DNA from: CAZYFH01 sp965197395
GTDB taxonomy: Bacteria > Acidobacteriota > Vicinamibacteria > Vicinamibacterales > UBA8438
Assembly (NCBI GenBank): GCA_965197395.1
Contig: CBDANB010000007.1
Span: 124,001-188,000 of the forward strand
Direction of reading: 5' to 3'
DNA: 64,000 bases
Shown: one piece after another, positions 1 to 10,634 of the stretch
Layout: the number at the start of each line of letters is the position of its first letter
How positions within the stretch are numbered: the stretch's first letter is position 1
Translations under genes and position numbers: made by a program
Notes under the pieces: generated by a model
Databases searched by the model: none
Told to the model about the DNA's origin: nothing
What the model saw: only the letters and a program-made list of their open reading frames with translations

Positions 1-2
1 GC

Positions 3-254
3 GACAAGGAGGTCTGGCTGATCGGTCCCGGCTACGCATTCGGTCTGGGCTACGCGGTCGTCGACGACCCGGGTGCGGCGGCGATGCCCTATTCGGTTGG
101 GTCCTACTTCTGGTGGGGCGCGTTCAACACGACCTTCTGGGTCGATCCCGAGGAGGAGCTGATCGGTATCCTGATGACCCAGCTCCGCCCATACACCCAC
201 CTGAACATTCGCCAGGATCTTGCGACACTCGCGTATCAGGCCATTGTTGATTGA
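3..254 (+). CDS. Serine hydrolase (beta-lactamase family), C-terminal fragment
   Basis: Only the last 83 codons are in the window; the gene begins to the left. The peptide has the look of the C-terminal end of class C beta-lactamase/serine hydrolase proteins: a GLGYAVVDDP strand, a glycine/tryptophan-rich turn (SYFWWGAFNTTFWVDP) and a final hydrophobic strand (IGILMTQ). In this family that part forms the last strands flanking the active site; the SxxK and YxN motifs would lie upstream. It ends 19 bp before the next start. The family call rests on this tail alone, so substrate and localisation cannot be judged. Confidence 0.6.
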   Translation, partial: DKEVWLIGPGYAFGLGYAVVDDPGAAAMPYSVGSYFWWGAFNTTFWVDPEEELIGILMTQLRPYTHLNIRQDLATLAYQAIVD

Positions 255-273
255 GTGGATCGAGGAGGACGAG

Positions 274-1371
274 ATGAACCAACGATGTCATGTAGCCGCC
301 CTCATCGCGCTGACCGCGATGCTAGTGCCCGGTTCCGCCAGCGGACAGGAGGCACGATCCGTGTCGGGGGCTGATACGAGCATCGCCGGGCTGCTTCCTC
401 CGAGCGAAGACACCGCCCTCCCGCGGACGCCGTGGGGGGATCCGAATCTGGTGGGTGTCTGGAACAACTCGACCCAGATTCCCTTCGAGCGACTGACCGA
501 AGAAGAGCAGGCACGCAGCAATGCGGCGCAGCAGGCGGTACGCGAGGCGACCGGCGGAACCGGCGCCGGGTGGCTCGAGCAGGCAACCGGGCGCGAACGG
601 CCGTCGCTTATCATCGATCCGCCCGATGGACGCATCCCACCGCTGCGGCCGGACGCAATCGCGCGGCTCGTCGTCCGTGAGAACGCCCGCGCGGGGCGTG
701 GGGAAGGTGACTCGTGGCTCGACCGCAACAGCTGGGAGCGATGCATTTCTCGGACGCTGCCCATCGCGATGATCCCGAACATCTACAACGCCAACTACCA
801 GATCTTCCAGACCGAGGACCATGTGGCGATCGTGATGGAGATGATCCACGAGACGCGGATCATCCCGCTGGACGGCCGCCCGCATGTCGGTGACGGCATC
901 CGCCAGTGGCTGGGCGACAGCCGGGGCCGGTGGGAGGGGGACACCCTCGTCGTCGAAACGGCGTTGTTCCACAACCGGCTGGACGGCGGGGACTATCAGC
1001 CCTCGCACATCATCCAGACGACCCACCGCGGCCCAGGGGGCACGCTGCGGTTGGTGGAGCGGTTCCACCTGGTCGACGCGAACCGGATCGAGTACGAGTT
1101 CACGGTCGAGGACCCGAATACGTATACCCGGCCCTTCACGGTGTCGATTCCCATGACCCGTCGCGACACGAGCGACCCACTCAACCACCTGTTCGAGTAC
1201 GCCTGTCACGAGGGGAACTACGGGATGCTCAACCTGCTCACCGGGGCGCGTGCCGACGAGGAGCTGGCGCTCGAGGCCGCGGCGCGTGTGTCACAACAGC
1301 GGATCGACGGAGGGCACCCGGGGCTGCGGGAGCCGGCCGTGCCGATCGTGGACGCCGAGACCCCGCGGTAG
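274..1371 (+). CDS. Exported protein of unknown function, Acidobacteria-type family
   Basis: 365 aa if started at the ATG with a GAGGAG ribosome site at 262-267; an in-frame ATG at 220 would place extra residues ahead of the signal peptide and is less likely. The N-terminus is a clear Sec signal (HVAALIALTAMLVPGSASGQ, cut after SASG or GQ), so the protein is periplasmic or outer-surface. The mature part begins LPRTPWGDPNLVGVWNN and contains GRWEGDTLVVET and LFEYACHEGNYGM, which I recognise as recurring in a large family of uncharacterised exported proteins of Acidobacteria-like genomes. No catalytic motif is visible. It stands alone between the hydrolase fragment and a decayed phosphatase. 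Confidence 0.7.
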   Translation: MNQRCHVAALIALTAMLVPGSASGQEARSVSGADTSIAGLLPPSEDTALPRTPWGDPNLVGVWNNSTQIPFERLTEEEQARSNAAQQAVREATGGTGAGWLEQATGRERPSLIIDPPDGRIPPLRPDAIARLVVRENARAGRGEGDSWLDRNSWERCISRTLPIAMIPNIYNANYQIFQTEDHVAIVMEMIHETRIIPLDGRPHVGDGIRQWLGDSRGRWEGDTLVVETALFHNRLDGGDYQPSHIIQTTHRGPGGTLRLVERFHLVDANRIEYEFTVEDPNTYTRPFTVSIPMTRRDTSDPLNHLFEYACHEGNYGMLNLLTGARADEELALEAAARVSQQRIDGGHPGLREPAVPIVDAETPR

Positions 1372-1540
1372 CTGGAGCCGTCCACGGCGTGCTCGCGGGC
1401 GCGCCGTGGGCTCCCCGGCAGCACCACACAAACCCACCTGCGATTCGACCGCACACCGCACCCCGTGCGGTTTGGCCCGATTCTACGTTGTATAGAGTAC
1501 GGGTTCTTCGCCCAGACGTACGGTATCAGGCGGGGCCAAA
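1372..1540. other. Intergenic, no clear signal
   Basis: A TATAGA-like hexamer lies at 1491-1496, but no -35 box sits at proper spacing. I see no hairpin terminator and no small gene. Confidence 0.3.
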
Positions 1541-2366
1541 ATGATGCGATCGATCGCCACGAACGCGAGCGTGCGCTTCGTCCGAGCGATGTGGTCGCGC
1601 GCCTTCGCCGATCGGAGCCGGCGCTCTGGTCCTGACGGGTCTCAGCCGCGATCCGCGGATCTCGAGTGGCTCCAGCGCGAGAATGCCCGCCTCTTGCGTG
1701 CGGTGGATGAGCTCGTGCTACTCAACGAGCTCGCCAAGGACATCGGCGGCACGCCCGACTCGACCCGGATCCTCAAGAAGATCACGAGCCGGGCACGGCG
1801 GGTCGTGCGCGCCGAGCAGAGTGCCATCTATCTGATTGACCCAGGCTCTACGACTATCTGATTGACCCAGGCTCTACGACGAGGAGCGGGAGCTGGACGC
1901 GTGGAACAAGGAACTGGTGGTGGCAGGGGAGATCCAGCAGCGGCTCGTGCCGATCGAGCCTCCGGTCGTCGACGGCTACGACGTCGCCGCCATCACCCGA
2001 CCCGCGCAATCGGTCGGCGGCGACTTCTATGACTGGGTCGATCCCACCGGCGGGCCGCTCACGTGTTATCTCGGCGACGTCGCCGGAAAGGGGCTATCAG
2101 CGGCGCTGCTGATGTCGAGCGTGCTGGCGACCCTTCGAGGGCAAGCTGTCGCGCGCGTGTCCCCGGGCGAGTGCTTGGAGCGCGCGAACGACCTGCTGAG
2201 GCGCAGCACCGCTCCCGAGCGCTTTGCAACGCTGTTCTATGCGTCCATCGACGTGGCGCGGCTGACCGCGCTGACGCGCACGATCGTGGCGGACGTGTCC
2301 GCGCACTCGGCCGGTACCGATCAGACGGACGACGTGACGGTGATGGCGATCCGGCGAACGGCGTGA
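1541..2366 (+). pseudogene. Decayed GAF-SpoIIE (PP2C-type) phosphatase gene
   Basis: Remains of a regulatory phosphatase of the RsbU/SpoIIE type. The first frame (1541-1861) has a coiled-coil start (LEWLQRENARLLRAVDELVLL) leading into the start of a GAF domain, then stops. The second frame (about 1866-2366) begins PRLYDEERELDAWNKELVVA and has the SpoIIE core start EIQQRLVP, GGDFYDW and the metal-site GDVAGKGLSAALLMS. Two blocks are missing: nearly all of the GAF domain between the frames, and about 80-90 residues of the phosphatase core between ATLFYASIDVAR and DDVTVMAIRR. A 26-bp tandem duplication at 1829-1880 shifts the frame. Such phosphatases usually act on phosphorylated STAS proteins; an intact STAS gene lies at 8628-8975. 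Confidence 0.8.
1829..1880. repeat. 26-bp perfect tandem duplication
   Basis: Two identical 26-bp copies (1829-1854 and 1855-1880) start tatctgattgaccc and end ctctacgac. The length is not a multiple of three and it produces the stop codon at 1859-1861 in the upstream frame. Confidence 0.95.
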
Positions 2367-2388
2367 CGTTCCCCGCCGTGGTTATAGG

Positions 2389-2394
2389 TACAAT
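2389..2394 (+). promoter_or_regulatory. Possible -10 box of the kinase gene
   Basis: TACAAT lies 28 bp before the GTG start of the kinase. No convincing -35 hexamer is seen at 16-18 bp, so this is weak. Confidence 0.25.
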
Positions 2395-2422
2395 CACGCG
2401 ATCGCGGTCGGGACCCCAGCAC

Positions 2423-5400
2423 GTGGCAGAACCGGTCACCATCGGGCAGACCATTTCTCAGTACACAATCGTCGCCAAGCTCGGTGGCGGCGGCATGGGG
2501 GTCGTGTACGAGGCGCGGGACACGCGGCTCGAGCGGCGTGTCGCGCTCAAGTTCCTTCCCCCCGAGTGGAGCCACGACGACACAGCGAAGCAGCGGTTCA
2601 TCCGCGAAGCACAGGCCGCGTCGGCCACTGACCACCGCAACGTCTGCACGATTCACAACATCGAGGAAACCGACGATGGTCAGCTCTTCATCGTCATGGC
2701 CCGCTATGAGGGGCAGACCCTCAAGGCCCGGCTCGCTGACGGGCCGCTGCCGGTCGAGGAGACGCTCGACATCGCGACACAGGTGGCGGAGGGACTGGCG
2801 AAAGCGCACGCGCAGGGTGTCATTCATCGCGACATCAAGCCGGGCAATCTCATCCTGACGGACGACGGCGTCAAGATTCTCGGCTATATCCGAGTTTCCC
2901 AAATAGCGTAAGCACCTGATATCCCAGTCTTTCCGGGGTAAATCGAGCGTTCGGCGTGTACAGGTCGACGGTGTTGACGCGAACATAGTTGTTCGCCGGT
3001 CGACTGCAGTCCGAGGACGCAGCGGTCCAGTTCGACATCACGCATGGGCCCCCTCCCTGGGAGCCATCTTGTCGCGCACGGACGGGCCCTGTGGAAGCTG
3101 ACGGCGCCGTGGACGCACAGAACGCGCCCACCGTGCCTTGGAAAACGCTGTGCGTTTTCCACGAGCTCCCACAGGGCCTTTCCAATCAAATCACCCACGA
3201 AAAACCCCGAAAGGCCCCAAAATGGCGTTGGGAAACCCGGATAGACCCAGATTCTCGACTTCGGGCTTGCCAAGTTCAAAGACGCGCTCCGTCTGACGAT
3301 GGAGGGGTCGACGCTCGGCACGGTCGCCTATATGTCCCCGGAGCAAACCAAGGGGCTCGACGCCGACGCGCGGAGCGACGTCTGGTCGCTCGGGATCGTG
3401 CTCTACGAAATGCTGACCGGGCAGCCGCCGTTTCGCGGGGCGTATCCGGAAGCGACGATGTACGCCATCAAGCAGGAAACACCGCCACCGGTGCGCGAGG
3501 CGCGGCCGTCGCTGGTCGATCTGCCGGAATTGGTGGACGGGGTCGAGGCGTTGGTGACTGCGGCGCTCGAGAAGGACCCGCAGACGCGTCTCGCGAGCGC
3601 GAATGCGCTCGTCCGCGAGTTGCGTCAGCTGCAGGGCCGGAGTCTCCCGCTCGAGTTTCAGCCCGGTGCGACGGAGGCGGTCGCGGCGGGGGGAGACTAC
3701 GCGAGCACGAAACGACCACGGCGGCGCCTGGCGAAGCGCGCGATCGTCGCCGGTGTGATCGCGGTGGCGCTGGCCGGCGTGACCGCCTTCCTCTTGTTGA
3801 GTCGCCCGGTGGTGCGGATTCCGATCGCTGTGGCGCCCGTCTCGAACGAGACGGGCGATCCGAGCCTCGACGAGTATCGAATGGCACTCACCTACGAGTT
3901 GGTGACCCAGCTCACTGGCTCGCCCAACGTGCGGGTCGTCCCGTATCGTCGTTTGCTGGAGACGCTGCGCGGCTTCATCGACGACGGGCGGGATGTCTCG
4001 AACCCCGAGGCGATGCAGGTCCTGGCCGGAGGCGTCGGCGCCGAGTTCGTCATTGTGCCGACGCTCACTGCGGACGGCGGCGGGTGGCGCGCGGAGGCAG
4101 AGGTCCGGGACGCCCGAACGAGTACGTCGGCAGACCTCGTCGATACGGACGCGCGGGCGTCCGCTCTCCCCAGGCGGACCGCCTACCAGCTCATCGTTGA
4201 GCTGGCGGGTGGCATTCAGGACCATTTCGAGAAGAACGGTCCTGGGCGTTCGTACACCCCCAGGCCGGCTGGGAGCCGGCCTCGCACGCTGGAGGCAGTT
4301 CGCGTACTGGAGGCCGGCGTCAATGCGTACGACACCCTTGAGTTCGCCGCCGCCGAGCGAGCGTTCACGCGAGCCGTTGAGGAAGATGCCCAGCATCCAA
4401 TGGTCCACGCGTGGCTCAGTCGTGTCCAGCTTGCTCTTGAGCGCGACGGCGAGGCGCAGGCCTCCGCACGACAGGCCGCCGAGCTGGTGCGGATGGAGGA
4501 GACGCCGCTTGACGATGCGCTCTTCGTTGAGGCCGTTCTGGCGGAGAGCCTCCAAGACGATGCGGCCGCTGAGGATGCCTACGGCCGGCTGATTGACCGG
4601 CATCCCGACGAGCCTGACTGGCCGATGCAGCTTGCTGGGTTCCGAGGCCGACGCAACCGCAACGCTGACGCGGTCAACGCCTACCACGACGCGCTGAGCC
4701 TCACGGACAGCTTGGTTCGACCTCATCAGGAGCTGTGCGTGCTCTACACGCGTCTCAGCGAGTACGCGTTGGCCAAGACACACGGTGCGCTCGCGCTGGA
4801 ACGCTATCGGTCCATCGGGAACCGCGGCGGGGAAGGACAGACCCTGCTCTGTCTCGCGGACATCATTCGCCTGCAGCGCGACCGGGAGCGATGGCCGGAA
4901 GCACTGGCGCAGCTCGACGCAGCGCGAGCGATCTTCGACGAGCAGAACGCGGCGTACAGCTTAGCGAGGACCTACAACTATCTCGGCCTGTTGGCCACCG
5001 CAGACAGCATGGAAAGGGCGCTGGAGCTCTTCGAGCGCGCGTTGGTCGAGAGTCGCGGTGCCGGCAACCGCGCGCTCGAGCCACTCGTCTTGATGAACCT
5101 CGGCGTTGCCCATGGCAACCTCGAGAACCGTCAGGACGCCGTCCGGTATCTCCGCGAGAGCCAGGAACTCTATCTGCGCTACGGCGATGAGCGCCGGGCC
5201 GCTGAGATTGACACCAACCTGGCCGAAGCACTCGTCGAATACGGCCTCGACCTCGAGGACGGCCTCCGCCGTGCGACGAACGCTGCACGCGTGCACGAGA
5301 GTCTTGGCGACAAGGACTTCGAAGTCGCCGCCAGGCGGATTATCGGTGCGTACCATCGGTATACTGGGCAGCCACGTCAGGCGCTGACCGAGTTGAACCG

Positions 5401-6205
5401 TGCGCTGGCGATCGCGCGCACGTCGGAGCTACGGGACGAGGTGGCCGCTCTCACAGTAGACATCGGGCGTGCGCATCTCCTGCTGCCAGACTACCGTGCA
5501 GCACGGGCGACGTTCGAAAGCGCGGTGGAGACAGCCATCGGTCCAGCGCGGGCGCAGGCGTTTGTCGAGCTCGGGCGAGCCCAAATGCGAGGAGGGGACG
5601 GTGAAGCGGCGCGCACGTCCTTGGAAACGGCGATGTCGGAGATTAGGGAACTGGATGTCGAGGCCCTCCGGCCGGCGCTCCACACCGCGATGGGCGAGCT
5701 CGGATACGAAGCGGGACGACTGGCGGAAGCCCGGGCGCAGTTCGTCCGTGCGGCAACGTTCTGGGCGATGGAGTATCCAGACGCGGCAACGGTCGAAGCG
5801 CGATCGTATCTCGGCCTGCTGGAGGTCTTAAACGGTAACGCCGCAGCAGGTGAGACGCTGGCGCGCGAGAGCCTCCATGATGCAGAGGAGATGGGTCGGC
5901 TGCCTCTGGAAACGCTGTGCCGTGTCAACTTGGCTCAGATCTACCTGCGGCTCGATCGGCCGGAGGACGCTGCATCCGTCCTGGCTGCCGTCCCAGAGAA
6001 CGGCGGTCGAGACGTAGGCCGGGAGCTGTTGGCGCAGGTCCGCTTCTGGCGAGGCCGTGCGTTCGACGGTCTCGGACGGGATGCCGAGGCGCAATTCGCG
6101 TTCCGGTCGGCCGCAGAGCTCGTGGGCGAGCTGATTGCGGCCCTGCCCGGGGCACGACAAGAGAGCTTCCGCGAGCGAACCACTATCAATCTGGTGTTGC
6201 GATGA
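2423..6205 (+). pseudogene. Ser/Thr protein kinase with TM and TPR sensor, split by an insertion
   Basis: A Hanks-type kinase interrupted inside the DFG motif. 2423-2881 codes for the N-lobe and catalytic loop (GGGGMGVVYEA, VALKFLP, HRDIKPGNLI) and runs into the insert after KIL, ending at a TAA at 2909-2911. After the insert the frame resumes with ILDFGLAKF at 3251, then TVAYMSPEQ, SDVWSLG, a transmembrane segment (about 3745-3800), a TolB_N-like segment (IAVAPVSNETGDPS) and a long TPR array to the end. Removing 375 bp (insert plus one target copy) restores one open frame of about 1136 codons. The C-terminal part is open from an ATG at 3299 but lacks the ATP site. Such proteins normally sit in the inner membrane with an exported TPR part. 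The start is a GTG; no strong ribosome site decides it. Confidence 0.85.
2882..3248. mobile_element. 367-bp non-autonomous insertion (MITE-like)
   Basis: The insert splits the kinase gene. The sequence agattctc is repeated directly at 2874-2881 and 3249-3256 (9 bp if the next g is included), as expected of a target-site duplication. The ends are inverted repeats matching at 18 of 21 positions: 2882-2902 against the reverse complement of 3228-3248, both ending gtttcccaa. Inside is a perfect 10-bp inverted repeat (3085-3094 with 3169-3178) enclosing a 21-bp palindrome at 3140-3160 (ggaaaacgc, tgt, gcgttttcc). No transposase fits in 367 bp, so it is either a MITE mobilised in trans or an IS deletion derivative. 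I could not assign the parent IS family. Confidence 0.8.
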
Positions 6206-6254
6206 CCGGTCAATGGTTGGCTGGTTGCGCTCTCACTCAAGAAAGGGAGGGGCC

Positions 6255-6554
6255 ATGCCTTTCGGGAATTTCGGCGGCAACGGCAGCGTCCAGTGGAAGG
6301 TCGACGTTCCCGATGATTCCGGCTATAAGGGCGGGAAGAAGCGCGCGAGCGTGACCGGAATCGATCCTGTAGACCTCAGCACGATGGGAGAGGTGGGACA
6401 CAAGGGGTCCTTCACGGTCGTGCTCACATATGACGACAAGACGGCTGCCCGCGCGGCGTGGCTAGCGGGCGAGCCAAAAGGGTCAGCGCGAAAGATGACG
6501 CTTTACGTTCCGGGGCGTGACAACAAGCCTAAGCAGATCGAAGTCAAGTGGTAG
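6255..6554 (+). CDS. Small soluble protein of unknown function
   Basis: 99 aa, started at the ATG preceded by AAGGGAGG at 6243-6250, a strong ribosome site. It begins MPFGNFGGNGSVQWKVDV, is rich in Gly and Lys, has no signal peptide or membrane segment, and ends with basic strands (YVPGRDNKPKQIEVKW). No family is recognised. It lies 49 bp after the kinase-TPR gene on the same strand and could have been co-transcribed with it. The ribosome site and normal codon use argue that it is real. Confidence 0.65.
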   Translation: MPFGNFGGNGSVQWKVDVPDDSGYKGGKKRASVTGIDPVDLSTMGEVGHKGSFTVVLTYDDKTAARAAWLAGEPKGSARKMTLYVPGRDNKPKQIEVKW

Positions 6555-6668
6555 CGACTGCTCGTCGGCATTGAGCCACGGACCGGCGAGGGGGAGACAA
6601 GAGGCGCGGTAGGGTGCGTCGTTCTACGATGGCCGCCAACGTCCGTTGTCTGGGACGCAAGCGCCGGA

Positions 6669-7520
<852 letters not shown>

Positions 7521-7912
7521 TCCATCCCACGGCCCGGCCGTCGGACCGCCTCCGCGTAGACGGTACCGCGCCGAGGCAGGCGGCGCAATCCTTGCGGTGA
7601 GGGATTCCCGGTCCCGCTGCCGTGACCTGCAGCTGTTCGGTTCACCGGGGGAGGTCGTTAATAGAGGGCGATGGCGGCGTACGGCCTGTGTACAGCCGGG
7701 ACAGACGGCGGGGGAGGATGGGTGGAGCGCAGCTCGATGGCGGTCGTGGTGGACTTTGCTGCATGGACGGCCCTTCGACCGGCGCGCCGACGTCGCGCCG
7801 AGTGAGCGGCGGGTCCTGCCGTATGGCGTCTTCGACTTCGAATTGTGGGCCGCGTGGCAACACGCGCGCTCCGGATCGGGGGAGCGGTTAGATCTCACGA
7901 GGGAGGACGGCT
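7521..7912. other. Divergent intergenic region, 392 bp
   Basis: This separates the kinase start from the ECF sigma start. It should hold both promoters, but I can point to no sigma-70 box pair. The minus-strand frame is open here and could extend the kinase by up to 126 residues. A strong ribosome site, gggagga (7901-7907), serves the sigma gene. Confidence 0.4.
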
Positions 7913-8575
7913 ATGATCAGCGTGCAGATGACCGAGCCCAAGCCACCCAGCCTGCCGGACGCCGCCGCTGATTCGGGGTACGCCGATGGGCGCCCGTCGA
8001 TTGAGGGCGACGAGCCGACACTCGAGCTCGTCGTTCGGGGCAAGGCTGGCGACCGCGCGGCGGTCGAGGCGCTGCTCGAGCGGTGTCTTCCCCGGTTGAC
8101 GCGGTGGGCGCACGGCCGACTGCCGTCTCACGCGCGCGGCCATCTCGACACCGGCGACATCGTCCAGGACGCCACGTTGCAGTTCGTCAAACGACTCAAG
8201 TACTTCGAACCGCAGCATGTCGGCGCCGTCCAGGGCTATCTCCGCCAATCGGTGATCAACCGCATTCGTGACGAAATGCGCCGTGTGTCACGGCAACCCA
8301 CAGCGGTCGAGTTGCCGCGAGACCCGGTGGACGCGACGACCGGTCCGCTCGAGGAGGCGATCGCGCGGGAGTCCTATGCCCGATACGGTGCGGCGCTGCA
8401 GCGCCTGCGACCCGCTGACCGCAAGCTGGTCATCAGCCGCATCGAAATGCAGTGGAGCTACGCGGAGATCGCCGCGCGTCTGAAGAAACCGAGTCCGGAT
8501 GCCGCTCGGATGGCGGTGCAGCGCGCACTCCAACGGCTGACCGAGTTGCTCGACCCACGCCCCTCGTCAGCGTGA
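7913..8575 (+). CDS. ECF-type RNA polymerase sigma factor
   Basis: 220 aa with a good ribosome site (gggagga, 6 bp spacing to ATG). Region 2 spans about residues 37-105 (LVVRGKAGDRAAVEALLERCLPR, then DTGDIVQDATLQFVKRL), and region 4 is at the C-terminus (LRPADRKLVISRI, SYAEIAARL, then the basic helix RMAVQRALQRL). It would recruit RNA polymerase to a stress or surface regulon. No anti-sigma factor is adjacent; instead a cytoplasmic Ser/Thr kinase is divergently encoded and a STAS gene follows convergently. In some ECF groups such a kinase replaces the anti-sigma factor as controller. Confidence 0.85.
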   Translation: MISVQMTEPKPPSLPDAAADSGYADGRPSIEGDEPTLELVVRGKAGDRAAVEALLERCLPRLTRWAHGRLPSHARGHLDTGDIVQDATLQFVKRLKYFEPQHVGAVQGYLRQSVINRIRDEMRRVSRQPTAVELPRDPVDATTGPLEEAIARESYARYGAALQRLRPADRKLVISRIEMQWSYAEIAARLKKPSPDAARMAVQRALQRLTELLDPRPSSA

Positions 8576-8627
8576 GGTGCGGCCCCGCACGACGCGCGCG
8601 CTCGCCGGGGCGCCGTCGCCCGCCGAC

Positions 8628-8975
8628 TCACCCGCCGAGCCGGGTTGCGATACTCGATCCTGGGCCATCCGGTGCCACGTCGAACTCCGGCAGCAGCTGG
8701 GTGACCGTCAGCAGATTCCGGAGGCGGGTAGTCACACCCTGGAGCAACAGCTCTCCCCCGGCGCCCCGCAGCGTGGCACGTGCCAGGATGAGCGCGCCCA
8801 GTCCGGTGCTATCGACCTGCGTCACGTCGGCCATGTCGAGGACCAGGCGTCGGAATCCGGAGTCCACGAGGCGCCGGACCTGATGGTCGAGCGAGAGATG
8901 AGATCCGTCCGACACGAGCCTGCCGCTGAGCGTGAGGACGACCGCGCCATCCACCGTCCGTTCCGTGAGCAACAT
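8628..8975 (-). CDS. STAS-domain anti-sigma factor antagonist-like protein
   Basis: 115 aa, one STAS domain. The phospho-acceptor loop is intact (DVTQVDSTGLGAL, Ser56), followed by a typical helix (LILARATLRGAGGELLL). GAGGAGG precedes the ATG. Proteins of this type bind anti-sigma kinases unless Ser56 is phosphorylated, and SpoIIE/RsbU phosphatases reverse that. The nearby SpoIIE-type gene (1541-2366) is dead and no RsbW-type kinase is in the window, so its partner is elsewhere. It converges on the ECF sigma gene with a 52-bp gap. Confidence 0.88.
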   Translation of the reverse strand: MLLTERTVDGAVVLTLSGRLVSDGSHLSLDHQVRRLVDSGFRRLVLDMADVTQVDSTGLGALILARATLRGAGGELLLQGVTTRLRNLLTVTQLLPEFDVAPDGPGSSIATRLGG

Positions 8976-9140
8976 CGCGCCTCCTCGCCAGGTGCTGGCT
9001 ATCGCGCGCTATGAAGTACAACGATGTCCACGCGAACTCCGAACACACGCCGGGCATGTCGCCCGTCGTGGTCGCCCACGCGGCCGTGGTTTCTTGACCC
9101 ACTGGCACGCGCATAGTACGGTTACCCGCTTTTCACCGTC

Positions 9141-10259
9141 ATGACCCAGGCCCCCCCCGACAGCCTCAAGAAAACGCCGCTTCACGCTCGGCATCGCGCA
9201 CTCGGCGCGCGGATGATGCCGTTCGGCGGGTGGGACATGCCAGTCGAGTATTCGGGCATTGGCGACGAGCACTGTGCCGTGCGTACGGCGGCGGGACTGT
9301 TCGACGTCAGCCACATGGGCGAGATCGAGCTCGCGGGCAGTAACGTGGTCGCGGCGGTGCAGCGCATGACGAGCAACGACGCGAGTCGACTACAGATCGG
9401 GCAGGCGCAATACTCGGCCCTCACGACGCCACGCGGCACACCTGTCGATGATGTGCTCGTGTATCGTCTGGCGACAGACCACTTCCTGATGGTCGTCAAC
9501 GCCGCGAACATCGCCAAAGACTACGCGTGGATCGTGGCCGAGGCCGCGCCAGTGGGGGACGCCGTCGCGGTCAACGCCAGTCGGCGCTACGCGCTCGTGG
9601 CGCTCCAGGGGCCGTTGGCATGCGCCATTCTCCAGGAATTGACCGGCGTGGAGCTTGACGCCGTCCGGTACTATTGGTTCGCCACAGGCGAGGTGGCCGG
9701 CGTGCGCGCGACGATTTCGCGAACCGGGTACACGGGTGAGGATGGATTCGAGCTCTTCGTGGCACCGCAGGCAGCCGACACGCTGTGGATGGCCCTGCTC
9801 GAGGCCGGCGCATCACGCGGGCTCCGTCCGGCCGGGCTCGGCGCCCGCGATACGCTGCGGCTCGAGGCGGCGATGCGGTTGTATGGCCAGGACATGGACG
9901 AGACGACAACGCTGCTCGAGGCCGGACTCGGATGGATAGTCGGCTGGGACAAGAACGAGTTCATCGGTAAAGCGGCGCTCGACGAGCAGCGGGCCACCGG
10001 AGTGACGCGTCGCCTGGTCGGTTTCGAGATGATCGAACGGGGGATCGCGCGTCACGGCTATGACGTCTGTCTCGGCGCCGAACGGGTCGGCCGGGTCACT
10101 AGCGGAACGCAGACGCCATTTCTCAAGAAGGCCATCGGCATGGCGTATGTCCCGACCGCTGCGAGCGCGCCTGATACCGAGCTGGACATCGACGTGCGTG
10201 GCCGTCGCCTCCGTGCTCGAGTCGTCCCGATGCCCTTCTACAAACGCGCGAGGAGCTAG
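9141..10259 (+). CDS. gcvT: Aminomethyltransferase (glycine cleavage T protein)
   Basis: 372 aa, normal length. It takes the aminomethyl group from lipoyl-H protein, releases ammonia and forms methylene-tetrahydrofolate. Family motifs: KTPLHARH, MPFGGWDMPVEY, VSHMGEIEL, an RTGYTGEDGFE segment and GLGARDTLRLEAAM, with the GcvT C-terminal barrel after about residue 280. It leads the operon gcvT-gcvH-gcvP, with 3 bp to gcvH. The ATG at 9141 has no strong ribosome site. I looked for a glycine riboswitch in 8976-9140 and saw none. Confidence 0.95.
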   Translation: MTQAPPDSLKKTPLHARHRALGARMMPFGGWDMPVEYSGIGDEHCAVRTAAGLFDVSHMGEIELAGSNVVAAVQRMTSNDASRLQIGQAQYSALTTPRGTPVDDVLVYRLATDHFLMVVNAANIAKDYAWIVAEAAPVGDAVAVNASRRYALVALQGPLACAILQELTGVELDAVRYYWFATGEVAGVRATISRTGYTGEDGFELFVAPQAADTLWMALLEAGASRGLRPAGLGARDTLRLEAAMRLYGQDMDETTTLLEAGLGWIVGWDKNEFIGKAALDEQRATGVTRRLVGFEMIERGIARHGYDVCLGAERVGRVTSGTQTPFLKKAIGMAYVPTAASAPDTELDIDVRGRRLRARVVPMPFYKRARS

Positions 10260-10262
10260 TCT

Positions 10263-10634
10263 GTGTACCCGTCAGAGCTGAAGTACACGAGGGACCACGA
10301 GTGGATTCGGGTCGACGGCGCCGAGGGCCGGGTCGGCATCACCGACTACGCGCAGCAGCAGCTGGGCGACGTCGTCTACGTCGAGCTCCCGGACGTTGGG
10401 CGGACGCTCAGCCAGGGCGAGCAGTTCGGGTCGGTCGAGTCAGTCAAAGCCGTCTCAGATCTGTATTGCCCGGTGTCCGGCGAGGTCATCGACATCAACC
10501 GCGCGCTGGCCGACCACCCAGAGGCCATCAATCAGGACCCGCATGGCACTTGGATGATCGTCGTCAGGCTGGCGAATACTGGCGAGCTGACCGCATTACT
10601 CGACGCGACGGGCTACGGCGCGCACATTGGGTGA
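10263..10634 (+). CDS. gcvH: Glycine cleavage system H protein
   Basis: 123 aa lipoyl carrier that shuttles the aminomethyl intermediate between P, T and L proteins. The lipoyl lysine is Lys62 in GSVESVKAVSDLYCPVSG, and IGDVVYVELPDVG-type strands precede it (here QLGDVVYVELPDVG). Its stop overlaps the start region of gcvP, indicating translational coupling. Confidence 0.96.
   Translation: MYPSELKYTRDHEWIRVDGAEGRVGITDYAQQQLGDVVYVELPDVGRTLSQGEQFGSVESVKAVSDLYCPVSGEVIDINRALADHPEAINQDPHGTWMIVVRLANTGELTALLDATGYGAHIG

Noticed and set aside
2882..3248. Self-splicing intron or intein in the kinase
   Set aside because: Target duplication and inverted ends point to transposition; a stop codon inside and the small size exclude an intein.
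8976..9140. Glycine riboswitch ahead of gcvT
   Set aside because: No paired aptamer-like arrangement or expected conserved loops could be recognised.
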